From BCD1 sp942492125 (GTDB lineage: Bacteria > Bacteroidota > Bacteroidia > Chitinophagales > Saprospiraceae), in contig CALODM010000017.1 in NCBI GenBank assembly GCA_942492125.1, forward strand, positions 124,001 through 188,000: a stretch of 64,000 bases of DNA, in the 5' to 3' direction. Below the pieces are notes generated by a model that did no database searches, was not told where the DNA came from, and saw only the letters and a list, made by a program, of their open reading frames with translations. The position numbers and the translations under genes are program-made. This document shows, one piece after another, positions 18,143 through 27,214 of the stretch. The number at the start of each line of letters is the position of its first letter. Position 1 is the stretch's first letter.

Positions 18143-18150
18143 TACCTTTG
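18143..18150 (+). promoter_or_regulatory. Possible -7 box before the DUF5686-type gene
   Basis: TACCTTTG matches TAnnTTTG and lies 59 bases before the ATG at 18210. The -33 region is T-rich but has no clear TTG. Confidence 0.3.
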
Positions 18151-18209
18151 AGGTTTAATAGTATGTCAGTTGTTTGTTTTCCAAAGTAAATTATTTTCAA
18201 GATTTAATC

Positions 18210-20761
18210 ATGCCATTAAACTGGTTTTTTTCCAGAGCCTTTGTGCTCATCGCAGCATTTGGGTTTGCATGGCCTCAGGTCACTATTTCTCAGGAAATTA
18301 CCCGTGTGGAAGGACTGGTAATTGATGCCATAACCAAAGAACCCCTGCCTTTCGTAGCGGTAGCATTTGTCGGCAAGGATATTGGTACGAATACCGATTT
18401 TGATGGCCAATATAGCCTGGAAACTCAATGGGCTTCCGATAAAATTCAATTTTCCTACCTGGGTTATCTTCCCGCTGTTGCAGAGATCAAAATTGGTGAA
18501 AGCCAGCAAATCGATATTGAACTGGAACCTTCCGCTGTAAATCTGGCAGATGTAGAAGTAATAGCCAAGAAAAAAAGATATAAAAATAAAGGGAACCCGG
18601 CCGTTGAGCTGATAAGAAAGGTCATTGACAATAAGGAGCGGAACCGAAAAGAACAATTTGATTATTGTGAATTCGACAAGTATAAAAAAGTCCAGTTTGA
18701 CCTCAATAATATCACAGAGGAATTCACTTCCAGGAGGGTGTTCAAGGACTATCAGTTTATGTTTGAGCACATAGATACTTCAAAGATCAATGGCAAACCC
18801 TATCTCCCTGTTTTTCTGGAGGAAACTGTTTCGAAAATGTATACCAGAAAGACACCGGCGGCTACAAGAGAATTCATCAGGGGGGTGAGAATGGTCGGCC
18901 TGGAGAATTACCTGGATACGGAAGGGGTTAACATAATGGTGGAAAATTTATATCAGGATGTTGATCTATACGATAACAACGTTATCTTTCTGACCAATCA
19001 ATTTGTCAGTCCACTATCGGTTTCCGCTCCTTTGGTTTACAAGTTCCATATTATTGATACCATAGACTACCACGGTGTTCCTGTGATAGATCTAGCCTTT
19101 CATCCACGCAACAGCCATGATTTTGCCTTTTCAGGGAATATTCTGATTTCCAATGATGACCGGTATGCACTTGTCAGGGCGGAAATAAAAATTGCCGATG
19201 GCATCAACCTGAATTTTGTTGATGACCTCCAGTTGGTTCAGGAATTTGAGCAGCAGGAGGGAGGTTCCTGGTTGATCAGCCGGGATGAATTGGTCGTGGA
19301 TTTTAGTGTATCGAAAAAAAACCTGGGTATTTTTGGCAGGAAGACCATTTATTACGATCACTATCGTCTGAACGAGGAGCAGCCTGATTCTATTTTTAAT
19401 GGGATTGAAGTTGCCGTAAAGGAACCGGGTTTTGATGCCCGCGATACCACCTTTTGGCAAAACAACAGGCTGGAGGCCTTATCAGCTCAGGAGAATAATA
19501 TTTATACCATGGTCGACAGCATTCAGCAGGTTCCTTCCTTCACCAGGGCTATGGATGTATTGTTGTTTTTTGTGGAAGGTTATATTAATGTCGGACCAAT
19601 TGATATTGGCCCATTCAATTCTTTTTTCAGTTTTAATGCGGTGGAAGGTTCCCGGCTGCGCCTGGGGGGCAGGACCAGTGATCAATTGAGCGAAAAATTC
19701 AGGTTGGAAGGACATTTCACCTATGGTTTTAAGGATCGTCGGTTCAAATATGCTGCCAATGCCATATGGTCGCTGAATGATCAGCCGGTAGTCAGTAAAC
19801 GACGGCATACGCTTCAGGTGATGTATGAAAAAGAGACCCGCTTTCCAGGTATGGACCTCGAACTACTAAGCGATGATAATTTCATTTTGTCCTTTACCAG
19901 AGGTATGCCGGATAAGCTGCTTTACTACGATAAGTTTAAGCTGGAACATATACGCGACTGGGGTAGTGGCGTTTCTACTACCGTCAATTTTGAAACGCAG
20001 CAACAAGCTCCGGGAGGAAGCCTTACCTTTGAAGGGGAAGATTTTGTGATGAAGGATATCAACTCGAGTGAAGTTTCAGCTTCTGTCAGGTTTGCTCCCA
20101 ATGAACAGTTTTACCAGGGGACCAATTACAGAACTCCCATGAATACGAAGTATCCCATTTTTAAATTGTCTTATACGCAAGGTCTGAAGGGGTACTCAAT
20201 GCGGATAACACCTAAGGGAAATTGCGATTGACCGTTTATAAACGTTTTGCCATTTCACCTATAGGCAATACTTATGTTGAGGCGGAAGCAGGAAAGGTAT
20301 TTGGTCAGGGAATTCCCTTCCCTTTGCTCTTCATTCCCAGAGCCAACCAGACCTATGCGCATCAGTTGCGATCTTACAGTATGATGAATTTCCTGGAATT
20401 TATCAGTGATGAGTATGTATCTTTATTTGCCGAACATCATTTCTATGGATTCTTTTTAAACAAAATACCACTTGTCAAACACCTTAAATGGCGGGAAGTA
20501 GTCACTTTTAAAGGTTTATACGGAGGATTGAGTGATGTAAATGATCCGGGGACAAGGACGGGCCTGCTTAATCTTCCGGCAGATGCGGCCGGAAATCCAA
20601 CTACTTATTCTTTGGAAGACAAGCCTTATATGGAAGTGTCTGTAGGACTTGAGAATATTTTCAAAGTTTTCAGGGTTGATTTGGTGCAACGACTTACCTA
20701 TCTGGATCATCCCAATGTTTCCAGCCTGGGGGTGAGGGTAAAGATAAATGTGGAGTTTTAG
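18210..20761 (+). pseudogene. Outer membrane DUF5686/carboxypeptidase-regulatory-like protein, frame broken near the 3' end
   Basis: ATG 18210 starts a signal peptide (MPLNWFFSRAFVLIAAFGFA) followed by a carboxypeptidase-regulatory-like beta-sandwich (VEGLVIDAITKEPLPFVAVA, IQFSYLGYLPA). The DUF5686 body follows with a predicted barrel end (FKLSYTQGLKG). The first frame stops at 20229-20231 and the next, 20222-20761, continues it (RLTVYKRFAISPIGNTYVEAE ... RVKINVEF). The join is explained by one G missing from the run around 20188-20191 plus a TAC-to-TAA change near 20213-20215. Restored length is about 850 residues, normal for the family. Members are Bacteroidota outer membrane proteins with no settled function. 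Two lesions side by side suggest decay rather than a single read error, but this is not proven. Confidence 0.7.
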
Positions 20762-20940
20762 AAACCCTCTCGGTTTTACCGTCGTCAGGAGAAGATGAAG
20801 ATATGGATCTCGCGAGACACAGTCCTTGTGAAATAACATGAGGGGGTCTTTTGGTGACAAATCCTGAAATTCACATAATGTGCACATAGTGAAAAATTCA
20901 ACAAAATCAACCCATTTAAACCTTTTTAAAAATGTTAACC

Positions 20941-21017
20941 GTCAACCGTCAATCGTCAGTCGTCAATCGTCAATCGTCAATCGTCAATCGTCAATCGTCA
21001 ATCGTCAATCGTCAATC
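20941..21017. repeat. Heptanucleotide tandem repeat, 11 copies
   Basis: Eleven units of GTCAATC run head to tail, with variants GTCAACC (first) and GTCAGTC (third). The array lies between convergent genes and supplies the last codons and the stop of the damaged receptor gene on the minus strand. It resembles short-tandem-repeat arrays of other genomes. There are no spacers, so it is not CRISPR. Confidence 0.9.
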
Positions 21018-23188
21018 GAAGAGACTACGGGGGGAAGAGGGGGAGGGGGTGTGGGGTAGGATGCGGGTAGTTTGAGTTTACTGGTGAGTCTTCCTGACCA
21101 TTGGTCAGCATCGAAATCAAAGGAAGTATTCTCCAGACTGCCCTGGCGGTTAAAATAGTTGTAATTCATATCCGCCATGAAGGAAAGCCATTTCAATGCA
21201 TTGTATTTGGCATTGAATTCAACACCGGTAGAACGGTTACTTCCGATATTCATGGGTTTTGTGGTATTGACATTGTCTTCGAAAGTGGAAACCCTTTCAA
21301 TGACATCTGTAGTGTACCTCTGGTAAACACCAAAGTGAGGGGTGTTGTCAATAAGGGAGGGGGCAATCAAATACCGGTGACATAGGATCGATGCGTGAAT
21401 CTGGTGTGGGGGTTGCTGCGGATGTTGAAAAAAGGATTCAAATCCCAAAGTCTCGGGCGGTAAATACGTTTAAGTTGTACCGACCTGCAGGGCAGAGAAC
21501 GGTTTGTAGTAGTGTAGAGGTATACGTGTAGGAAAAAAGTTGGTATAGTTTTGATTGTTTGTCTCTCTTGTGGTAGCCAACTCTGTATCCAGCTCTGTAT
21601 TTTCCAGGCGCAGTCCCAGTTTCATGCCCCACTTATCTCCCTCATAGGAACCGGTGGTGTAAACGCCCAAAACTTTTTGGTTAAAATTGAAGATATTGGT
21701 AAGGTTTGGATCGCTGACCCATTCGCTGCCGATCAGATCGCTCACTTCAAAATCATTGCTCACATCATTCATGACGTATTGGGCACCGGTTTCGAGTGTT
21801 AACTTTTCAGAAAAGGGTTTGGTATAATCCCCTTTAAAGGTGTACACTGCTTCAGAAAAGTTGGTACGGGTTTGCTGTGATTCCTCTGAAACACTTCCGC
21901 TTTCGTAAACATTGAGGAAATCTGAGGACAGATCTTTTCCAAAGAAATTTCCTAATGCGCTGAATAGCAGGGTATGGTCCTTACTGTCCTCGAATTCTTT
22001 TTTATACTGAAGCTCATAACTGTATTTAGGATTGGTCGCCTCGGTCGTTTCCGTGCGTCGCCACTCTGAAACGGTAGTATCGTTTTCATCTGTGAAGCGG
22101 AAGTTGGTTTGGGAGGGCTGATCCTCAATTTCGTAGGCAAAAAATCCGGAAAGCGTCAATATGTTTAAGTCGTTGATCTGGTAATCCGTACCCAGGATGA
22201 CGTTGTAAAACTGCTCGTTTCTATATTCCGTTCCATTGGAATACAAAGTGGTATTGTTGACCAGGTCACGGTTGATGTTTTCCGTTTGGGTAGGTACTTT
22301 CCGCAACCCTCCTCCAAACTGACTGAAAAGGTTGAACTTTTCGGTCCTTCTGTTCAGACTCAGTCCGAAGCTGTGGTTGGCAGGGGCACCCACATTTAAA
22401 GTTGCGGATCCGTTCACCCCTTTACGTTCCTCTTTTTTGATGACAATGTTGATGATGCCTGATGTACCTTCTGCATCGTATTTGGCAGATGGATTGGTGA
22501 TTACTTCTATTTTTTCGATCATCTCTGCCGTGATGGTACCCAAAGCATTACCGCCCTCATTTGCCAGGACGGATGGTTTGCCGTTGATCAGGATCTGGAC
22601 ACCATTGCTACCCCTCAGACTGATCTGTCCCTCAATATCCACATTCACAGAAGGTACATTATTCAACACTTCCAGAGCACTCACTCCGCTACTGCTGAGG
22701 TCTTTCCCTACATTGAAAACCCTCTTATCCAGTTTGAATTCCGTTTGAGATTTTTCTGCCCGGACAATCACTTCACTGAGGGTCTGGCTGTCTTCCGAAA
22801 GTTCGATAATACCGATCTTTACTTTTCCGTCCTCGGCGCTGATTTCTTTTTTAGTTGCGGTAACAAACCCCAAAAAGCTTATTTCCACATAGAAATTCTC
22901 TCGGTCTGATTTGAGTTCGAAGGTTCCGTCCGGATTAGTGGTTGTTCCGGTTATTTGTTCCTGAGTCTTGCTGTCACGTACGATGACCGTGGCAAACTGG
23001 ATGGGTTGGCCACTTTGGCGCTCTACCACAGTTCCGGTAATCTCAACACCAGGGTATTGGGCATGGAGTAGGTTTTGACTAAAAAAAATGATGAATATTA
23101 AAATAACAGTTGGGAGAATTCTGATTTTCACGGATGAATTAATTTTATTTAGTAATTGGATGTTTCGATAAATAACGCCACAAAACAA
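21005..23188 (-). pseudogene. TonB-dependent-receptor-like outer membrane beta-barrel protein, damaged and truncated
   Basis: Fragment 21470-23188 has a signal peptide (VILIFIIFFSQNLLHAQ; the start is ATG 23188 or GTG 23131). A carboxypeptidase-regulatory-like domain (ITGTVVERQSGQPIQFATVI), a plug domain (VLNNVPSVNVDIEGQISLRG, VQILINGKPS, IEKIEVITNPSAKYDAEG) and the first barrel strands follow. Fragment 21005-21448 carries later strands (GVYQRYTTDVIERVSTFED, GVEFNAKYNALKWLSFMAD). Between 21360 and 21540 the conserved stretch IYRPRLWDLNPFFNIRSNP lies in a third frame, so several indels are present. The last part of the barrel is missing: codons run into a G-rich stretch (PTPPPPLPP) and the heptamer array. 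Intact members take up or sense large ligands at the outer membrane. This copy is unlikely to fold. Confidence 0.7.
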
Positions 23189-23353
23189 TAATTTTTTTGT
23201 TTAACATTCAAATAAAATCTTTAAACAACATATTTTAACCCCCGAACGACACAATTAACGGTTAAACCCGTAGGTCTCGTTGTTTACCCTTAATAAAAGG
23301 TTGTTTGCAGGATTTCATTTCAAATACTGGTTTTGATAAATTAACTTTGGAAT

Positions 23354-24384
23354 ATGACGAATAAGCAGGGTAACTTATCCATTCCAATCCGGGAGATTAT
23401 TTTTCAGCTGGTTCTTAACCTGGTGGTTTTCATATTTTTCACCTATGACCGGGAGAACCCCAGTTCAAGGTGTATGATTTGTGGTATTTCCTTAGCTATG
23501 CGCTGGCAGCTTTTGGCATCAACTACCTTTTATTACCCAGGTTTTTTTACAAAAAAAAATATTTACCATTTTTCATTTATGTAGCCCTGATAATTGCAGC
23601 GGTAATACTCGTTGAGGAGTTGGTGATTGAGCAAATCTATTTTCCGGATACCCGCGCAAAGCAATTTCCCGGCGTATTTTACACATTGATGGGAATCTTA
23701 CCGGTGATAACGATATTGTCGGGTTTCAAATTTGCCTGGGACGCTCTGGGGAAACAGCGGGAGGTGGAAGATTTGAAACTGGCTGTTCAGGAAAGTGAGT
23801 TGCAATTTTTGAAATCTCAGATCAATCCTCATTTTTTGTTCAATAATCTGAATAATTTATATTCATACGCCATCGAAAATTCTCCAAAAACACCGGAAAT
23901 CATCCTGGAATTATCCGGCGTTTTGAGATATATGCTTTACGAATGCCGCGAAAAGTATGTTCCGCTGACCAAAGAAATTAATCAACTTGATAATTACATC
24001 AATCTCAACCAGCTACAGATCGAGGAGCGGGGAAAGGTTCATTTTAAAGCCGGCAATATCGTGGAAGGCTTCCGTATAGCTCCCCTGATCCTCATAGTTT
24101 TTGTCGAAAATGCCTTTAAACACAGCACGGCAAGTCAATCGGAGGATATTTTGATCGAAGTTGAATTATCCCTGGACGACAAGGGGGTATTGACCTTTTA
24201 TTGTAAAAATTCCTACAAGCCCCAAACCAATACGGATAATTTGTCGCGTGGAATCGGATTACAAAATGTTCAGAAACGTTTGGAATTGTTATATCCCGGT
24301 GCCCATAAGCTGGAGATAGATAAAAACAGTATGTTTTACGTGGTTAGATTGAGTATAGATTTGAATAAAGCCTTCGAAAATTGA
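23354..24384 (+). pseudogene. LytS/YehU-type sensor histidine kinase with a one-base frame break
   Basis: Frame 23354-23584 gives the first membrane segment (IIFQLVLNLVVFIFFTYDREN), then 23470-24384 continues with QFKVYDLWYFLSYALAAFGI. The join is restored by one extra C in CCCC at 23458-23461. The rest shows three more hydrophobic segments, a coiled linker (KQREVEDLKLAVQESELQFL), the His_kinase motif QINPHFLFNNLNNLY with the phosphorylated His, and an ATPase end (FVENAFKHS, GIGLQNVQKRLELLYPGAH). Restored length is about 340 residues, normal. The LytTR regulator at 24788 is its likely partner. The single homopolymer change suggests a sequence error and a functional gene. A TAACTTTG box at 23342-23349 lies unusually close to this ATG. 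Confidence 0.8.
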
Positions 24385-24518
24385 GTTTTTTCCGTTCCTT
24401 AAAGGTTTATGTTCTTCAATTTCCGCCTTGAACTTTTTGCCCTTATTCGGAATAACTGCTTTTGAGTATGTCTAAAAAATTTCATTCAATTATTTTTCTG
24501 AAAACAGTATTTAATGCT

Positions 24519-24661
24519 AAACCTTCTGGAAAACCGGACGAAATGGAAAGGTGGGTTACTGGAACTGTATGCATCTCTTCCAATATACCATTCTTCCAAA
24601 TATCCTAAGCTTGCGGTTGAATTTGGCATTAAAATTTATTAAATGATTTTCAGAAGGTTAA
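24519..24661. repeat. Imperfect inverted repeat in the 403-base kinase-regulator gap
   Basis: AACCTTCTGGAAAA near 24519 and TTTTCAGAAGGTT near 24649 are inverted with a one-base gap, about 120 bases apart. This could be a small palindromic element. No flanking target duplication is evident. Apart from a TACTTTTG -7-like box at 24698-24705 nothing else is seen between 24385 and 24787. Confidence 0.3.
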
Positions 24662-24787
24662 AATTTGGAGAAGCTCTTAATCCTCCTTACAAATGTGTAC
24701 TTTTGGTAAGATTTGTTACTTGTATCAGGCAATACACAGCAAATCCGGAGCCATTCGAATGTTCAATGTAGAAGTGAAACCAAAGCC

Positions 24788-25489
24788 ATGAAGTGCATTA
24801 TCATAGAAGACCAGCCGCCGGCGCAGCGAATTTTGAAAAAATACATCCAGGATCTGGGAACCCTTGAACTGGTGTCGACCTTTTCCAATGCCATTGATGC
24901 CATGGATTTTATGAAGACCAACCCAGTGGACCTGATCTTTCTGGATATTCATCTGCCCAAGATTTCAGGCATTGACTTTCTCAAAGCCATGCCGAATCCT
25001 CCGTCCGTTATCCTGACTACCGCCTTTGCTGATTATGCTCTGCAAGGATATGAGTTTGATGTGGTTGATTACCTGCTGAAACCTTTTGCATTCCAGCGTT
25101 TTGTCAAAGCAGTGGCGAAAGTACCTGTAAAAGCAAAACCATCAGCTGTCACAGATCAGGTTGACTTTAAACCTGTACACAAAACCATGTTTATCAAATC
25201 GGGTTACGAGCACGTCAAGATCAACCTCGATGAAATCAATTACATCAATTCCGATGCAGATTACACCGAAGTGCACGTTGGCAATCAAAAATTACTTTCC
25301 TCCGAACCTCTCCGCTACTGGCTCGATCAACTGGACAACGACCAGTATATCCGTATCCACAAATCCTACATCGTCAATATTGCCAACGTGGAAAAAGTCT
25401 CCGGCAACCAGGTCTATCTGGCCGATGGAACGGTAATCCCGATTGGCAGGGCCTATAAGGAAGGTTTTGTGGGGCGGTTTTTGAAGTAG
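24788..25489 (+). CDS. LytTR-family response regulator
   Basis: I choose ATG 24788 (MKCIIIEDQPPAQRILKKYI), because receiver domains start there; the upstream in-frame codons add nothing. 233 residues. The receiver domain (about 1-120) has the acidic pair E7 and D8, phospho-acceptor D53 in FLDIHLP, the conserved T of LTTAFAD and K of LLKPF. The LytTR DNA-binding domain (about 140-233) is typical: TMFIKSGYEHVKINLDEINY, DYTEVHVGNQKLLSSEPL, FIRIHKSYIVN-like IRIHKSYIVNI and VIPIGRAYKEGF. It is predicted to be phosphorylated by the LytS-type kinase upstream. The gap between the two is 403 bases, so it probably has its own promoter. Confidence 0.93.
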   Translation: MKCIIIEDQPPAQRILKKYIQDLGTLELVSTFSNAIDAMDFMKTNPVDLIFLDIHLPKISGIDFLKAMPNPPSVILTTAFADYALQGYEFDVVDYLLKPFAFQRFVKAVAKVPVKAKPSAVTDQVDFKPVHKTMFIKSGYEHVKINLDEINYINSDADYTEVHVGNQKLLSSEPLRYWLDQLDNDQYIRIHKSYIVNIANVEKVSGNQVYLADGTVIPIGRAYKEGFVGRFLK

Positions 25490-25597
25490 GTTGCCGGTTG
25501 CCTGCCGCGGTAAACGGAGCGTAGTTGATACAAGGGGAATCCCGGCAATTTTTCCAGCGGAAAGGCTCCCGTGCATGCAATGTCGGGGCAGCAATAT

Positions 25598-25634
25598 AAA
25601 AAAGAGACTGCTCCATAATGGGAACAGCCTCTTT
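25598..25634 (-). terminator. Rho-independent terminator of the 25691-26281 gene
   Basis: A hairpin with arms AAAGAGACTGCTCC and GGGAACAGCCTCTTT (loop ATAAT, two wobble pairs) is followed on the minus strand by TTTTTT. It lies 57 bases past the stop of the minus-strand gene and also closes the interval after the LytTR gene. Confidence 0.75.
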
Positions 25635-25690
25635 CAGTCTCTGATTTAAAAAGGTGAAATCAAAATCACCGATCTATGTTCATTGGATTC

Positions 25691-26281
25691 CTACAAGCTG
25701 ATGGTTTGGGTATACACCTCATGGCCATTATCTACAAATACAGCGTATAGGCCGGAAGTCAAAAACCTGAGGTTATACTTTTTGTCAACGATTTTCTGGC
25801 CTTTGACCATGTCATGGAAAACCTTTATGCCTTTCATGTTGATAACCGTAACGCTGATCTCACTATTGGTAGGGTTCTCCAAAGAAAGTTGCATATTGGT
25901 CCTCTTTTTTGACAAATTGGGCTCGAAATATTCTGCACGCTTACTTTCATCTAAAATCATTGCTGCGTTTGACAACGTAATCGGTTGAACGATTTCCCTG
26001 TCGTTTGATTTGATGATTATATTGTAAGATCCCACGGGCAGTTTTTCCAGATTAAACACTTTTTTGAATTCACCGGATGTGGTTACTTTTTCTTCGATCC
26101 AGGTAAATCCTTTTGTATCCACAATCTTTAAGTAAGTCTGTACAGAAACATTTTCCAGGGATACATACAATTGGTTACCCTCTGCTTTAAGGGTGGGATT
26201 GCCATTGTCAGCTAAAGCAGTATTGTTCAAGAACAAGATACTCATAGCGAAACAGATTAAAATACGATTCATGGTTTTCAT
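25691..26281 (-). CDS. Secreted DUF3244-like protein with a sorting-domain-like C-terminus
   Basis: 196 residues. The signal peptide (MNRILICFAMSILFLNNTALA) is cut before DNGNPTLKAEG. The first half is a beta-sandwich with the feel of DUF3244 (LYVSLENVSVQTYLKIVD, FNLEKLPVGSYNIIIKSNDR). The second half resembles the T9SS secretion-tail fold (ISVTVINMKGIKVFHDMV, LTSGLYAVFVDNG, TQTISL), although the usual SPNP opening is absent. It is monocistronic with a clear terminator. ATG 26281 (MKTMNRIL) or the Met three codons on may start it. Function unknown; exported, probably via or alongside type IX secretion. Confidence 0.65.
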   Translation of the reverse strand: MKTMNRILICFAMSILFLNNTALADNGNPTLKAEGNQLYVSLENVSVQTYLKIVDTKGFTWIEEKVTTSGEFKKVFNLEKLPVGSYNIIIKSNDREIVQPITLSNAAMILDESKRAEYFEPNLSKKRTNMQLSLENPTNSEISVTVINMKGIKVFHDMVKGQKIVDKKYNLRFLTSGLYAVFVDNGHEVYTQTISL

Positions 26282-26649
26282 AATAATAGTTTTTTAAATG
26301 AAACAATTGATGTCAGCGACTTCATTTCGTCACTGGCACTTTTGGGTTAAAAAAATATCAAAGCGAATGCTCGCTGTCTTTTGCCGCCTTTACGGCAAGG
26401 GTGTTTGTCAATATTGACGGCGCAAAGGTATGGGCGCTTTTATTCGTGTAATACAGCAGAATTGGCCAATTACTGTACTATTTTGATCGTCTGGTCGGAA
26501 GGATGGTGATTTCAAAGGTAATTGGGTGGCTTTTGCGCTGGATATTCTGATATGTTACAATAGAAGATGGTTCTGTTACAATAGAGGAAGCCTGTAATTG
26601 CCTGGGGATATAATTTTGATCTATGTAGAGGTTCAAAACTTTCCAGACC

Positions 26650-26797
26650 AAAAGCCATGAAATAAAACCTCAAAAAGAAGGAAAGGAAAGGAAAGAGAAA
26701 ACAAAAAAACAAAAAATGAAAAAGAAGAGAAAGGATCGAAAACCGGACGAGAAAGAGAACGAGAGAGGAGAAGAAGAACAAGGACCAAAAAAAAACA
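26650..26797 (+). repeat. Purine-only low-complexity tract
   Basis: Nearly every base on the plus strand is A or G here (AAGGAAAGGAAAGAG, GAAGAAGAACAAGG and similar). It has no coding sense on either strand; any frame gives only Lys/Glu/Arg or Phe/Leu/Ser runs. The remainder of 26282-26650 shows no gene. Confidence 0.6.
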
Positions 26798-26965
26798 ATG
26801 ATCCATCCCCTCGTCGATTTTGAAGTAATTGGATGTGGCTTTACCGAAAACCTGTCTTCTGATGGTCGGGCATCATGCCTGATTTATTTTATTGGCGGGG
26901 ATCCCACTGTTACGGATATTGGTTTTGATTGCAGCGAAACCGGACTCATTGAAGGACCTTTGTAA
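26798..26965 (+). CDS. Short unknown ORF
   Basis: 55 residues from ATG 26798 to TAA. The composition is protein-like (DFEVIGCGFTENLSSDGRA, LIYFIGGDPTVTDIGF, CSETGLIEGPL) and ends neatly. No ribosome site stands out because the preceding bases are the purine tract. It could be the end of a lost gene. Not recognised. Confidence 0.25.
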   Translation: MIHPLVDFEVIGCGFTENLSSDGRASCLIYFIGGDPTVTDIGFDCSETGLIEGPL

Positions 26966-27009
26966 TTGGATGATCTCTTTTTGAGGTAAAATTTTTTTCA
27001 TATTAATCT

Positions 27010-27085
27010 GTACCTGCCTGAATATTTTAATATCAGGCGGGTACTCTTATTTACGGGAATTTCAAGGTGACGCCTTGAAATTCCC
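27010..27085. repeat. Hairpin pair including dispersed palindrome family A
   Basis: An imperfect inverted repeat (ACCTGCCTGAATATT with AATATCAGGCGGGT, 27011-27041) is followed by a perfect 13-bp stem, GGGAATTTCAAGG-TGACG-CCTTGAAATTCCC, at 27055-27085. The core TTCAAGGTGACGCCTTGAA recurs at 32513, 37442, 37539 and 58681. It lies after the 3' end of the hybrid kinase gene but lacks a T tract. Confidence 0.7.
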
Positions 27086-27214
27086 AACCTCAAGCCAAAA
27101 TTCCTATCTTTGAGAGAAGCCTCAAAAGGAAATATTTCAGACATCCGGGGAATGTGCAGGCCCGCCGATAGAGGCGGATCTCCTGTGATATTTGTTGCAG
27201 GCAGACTTTTTGTC

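Noticed and set aside
20941..21017. Possible CRISPR array
   Set aside because: The 7-base units are contiguous with no spacers, and there are no cas genes.
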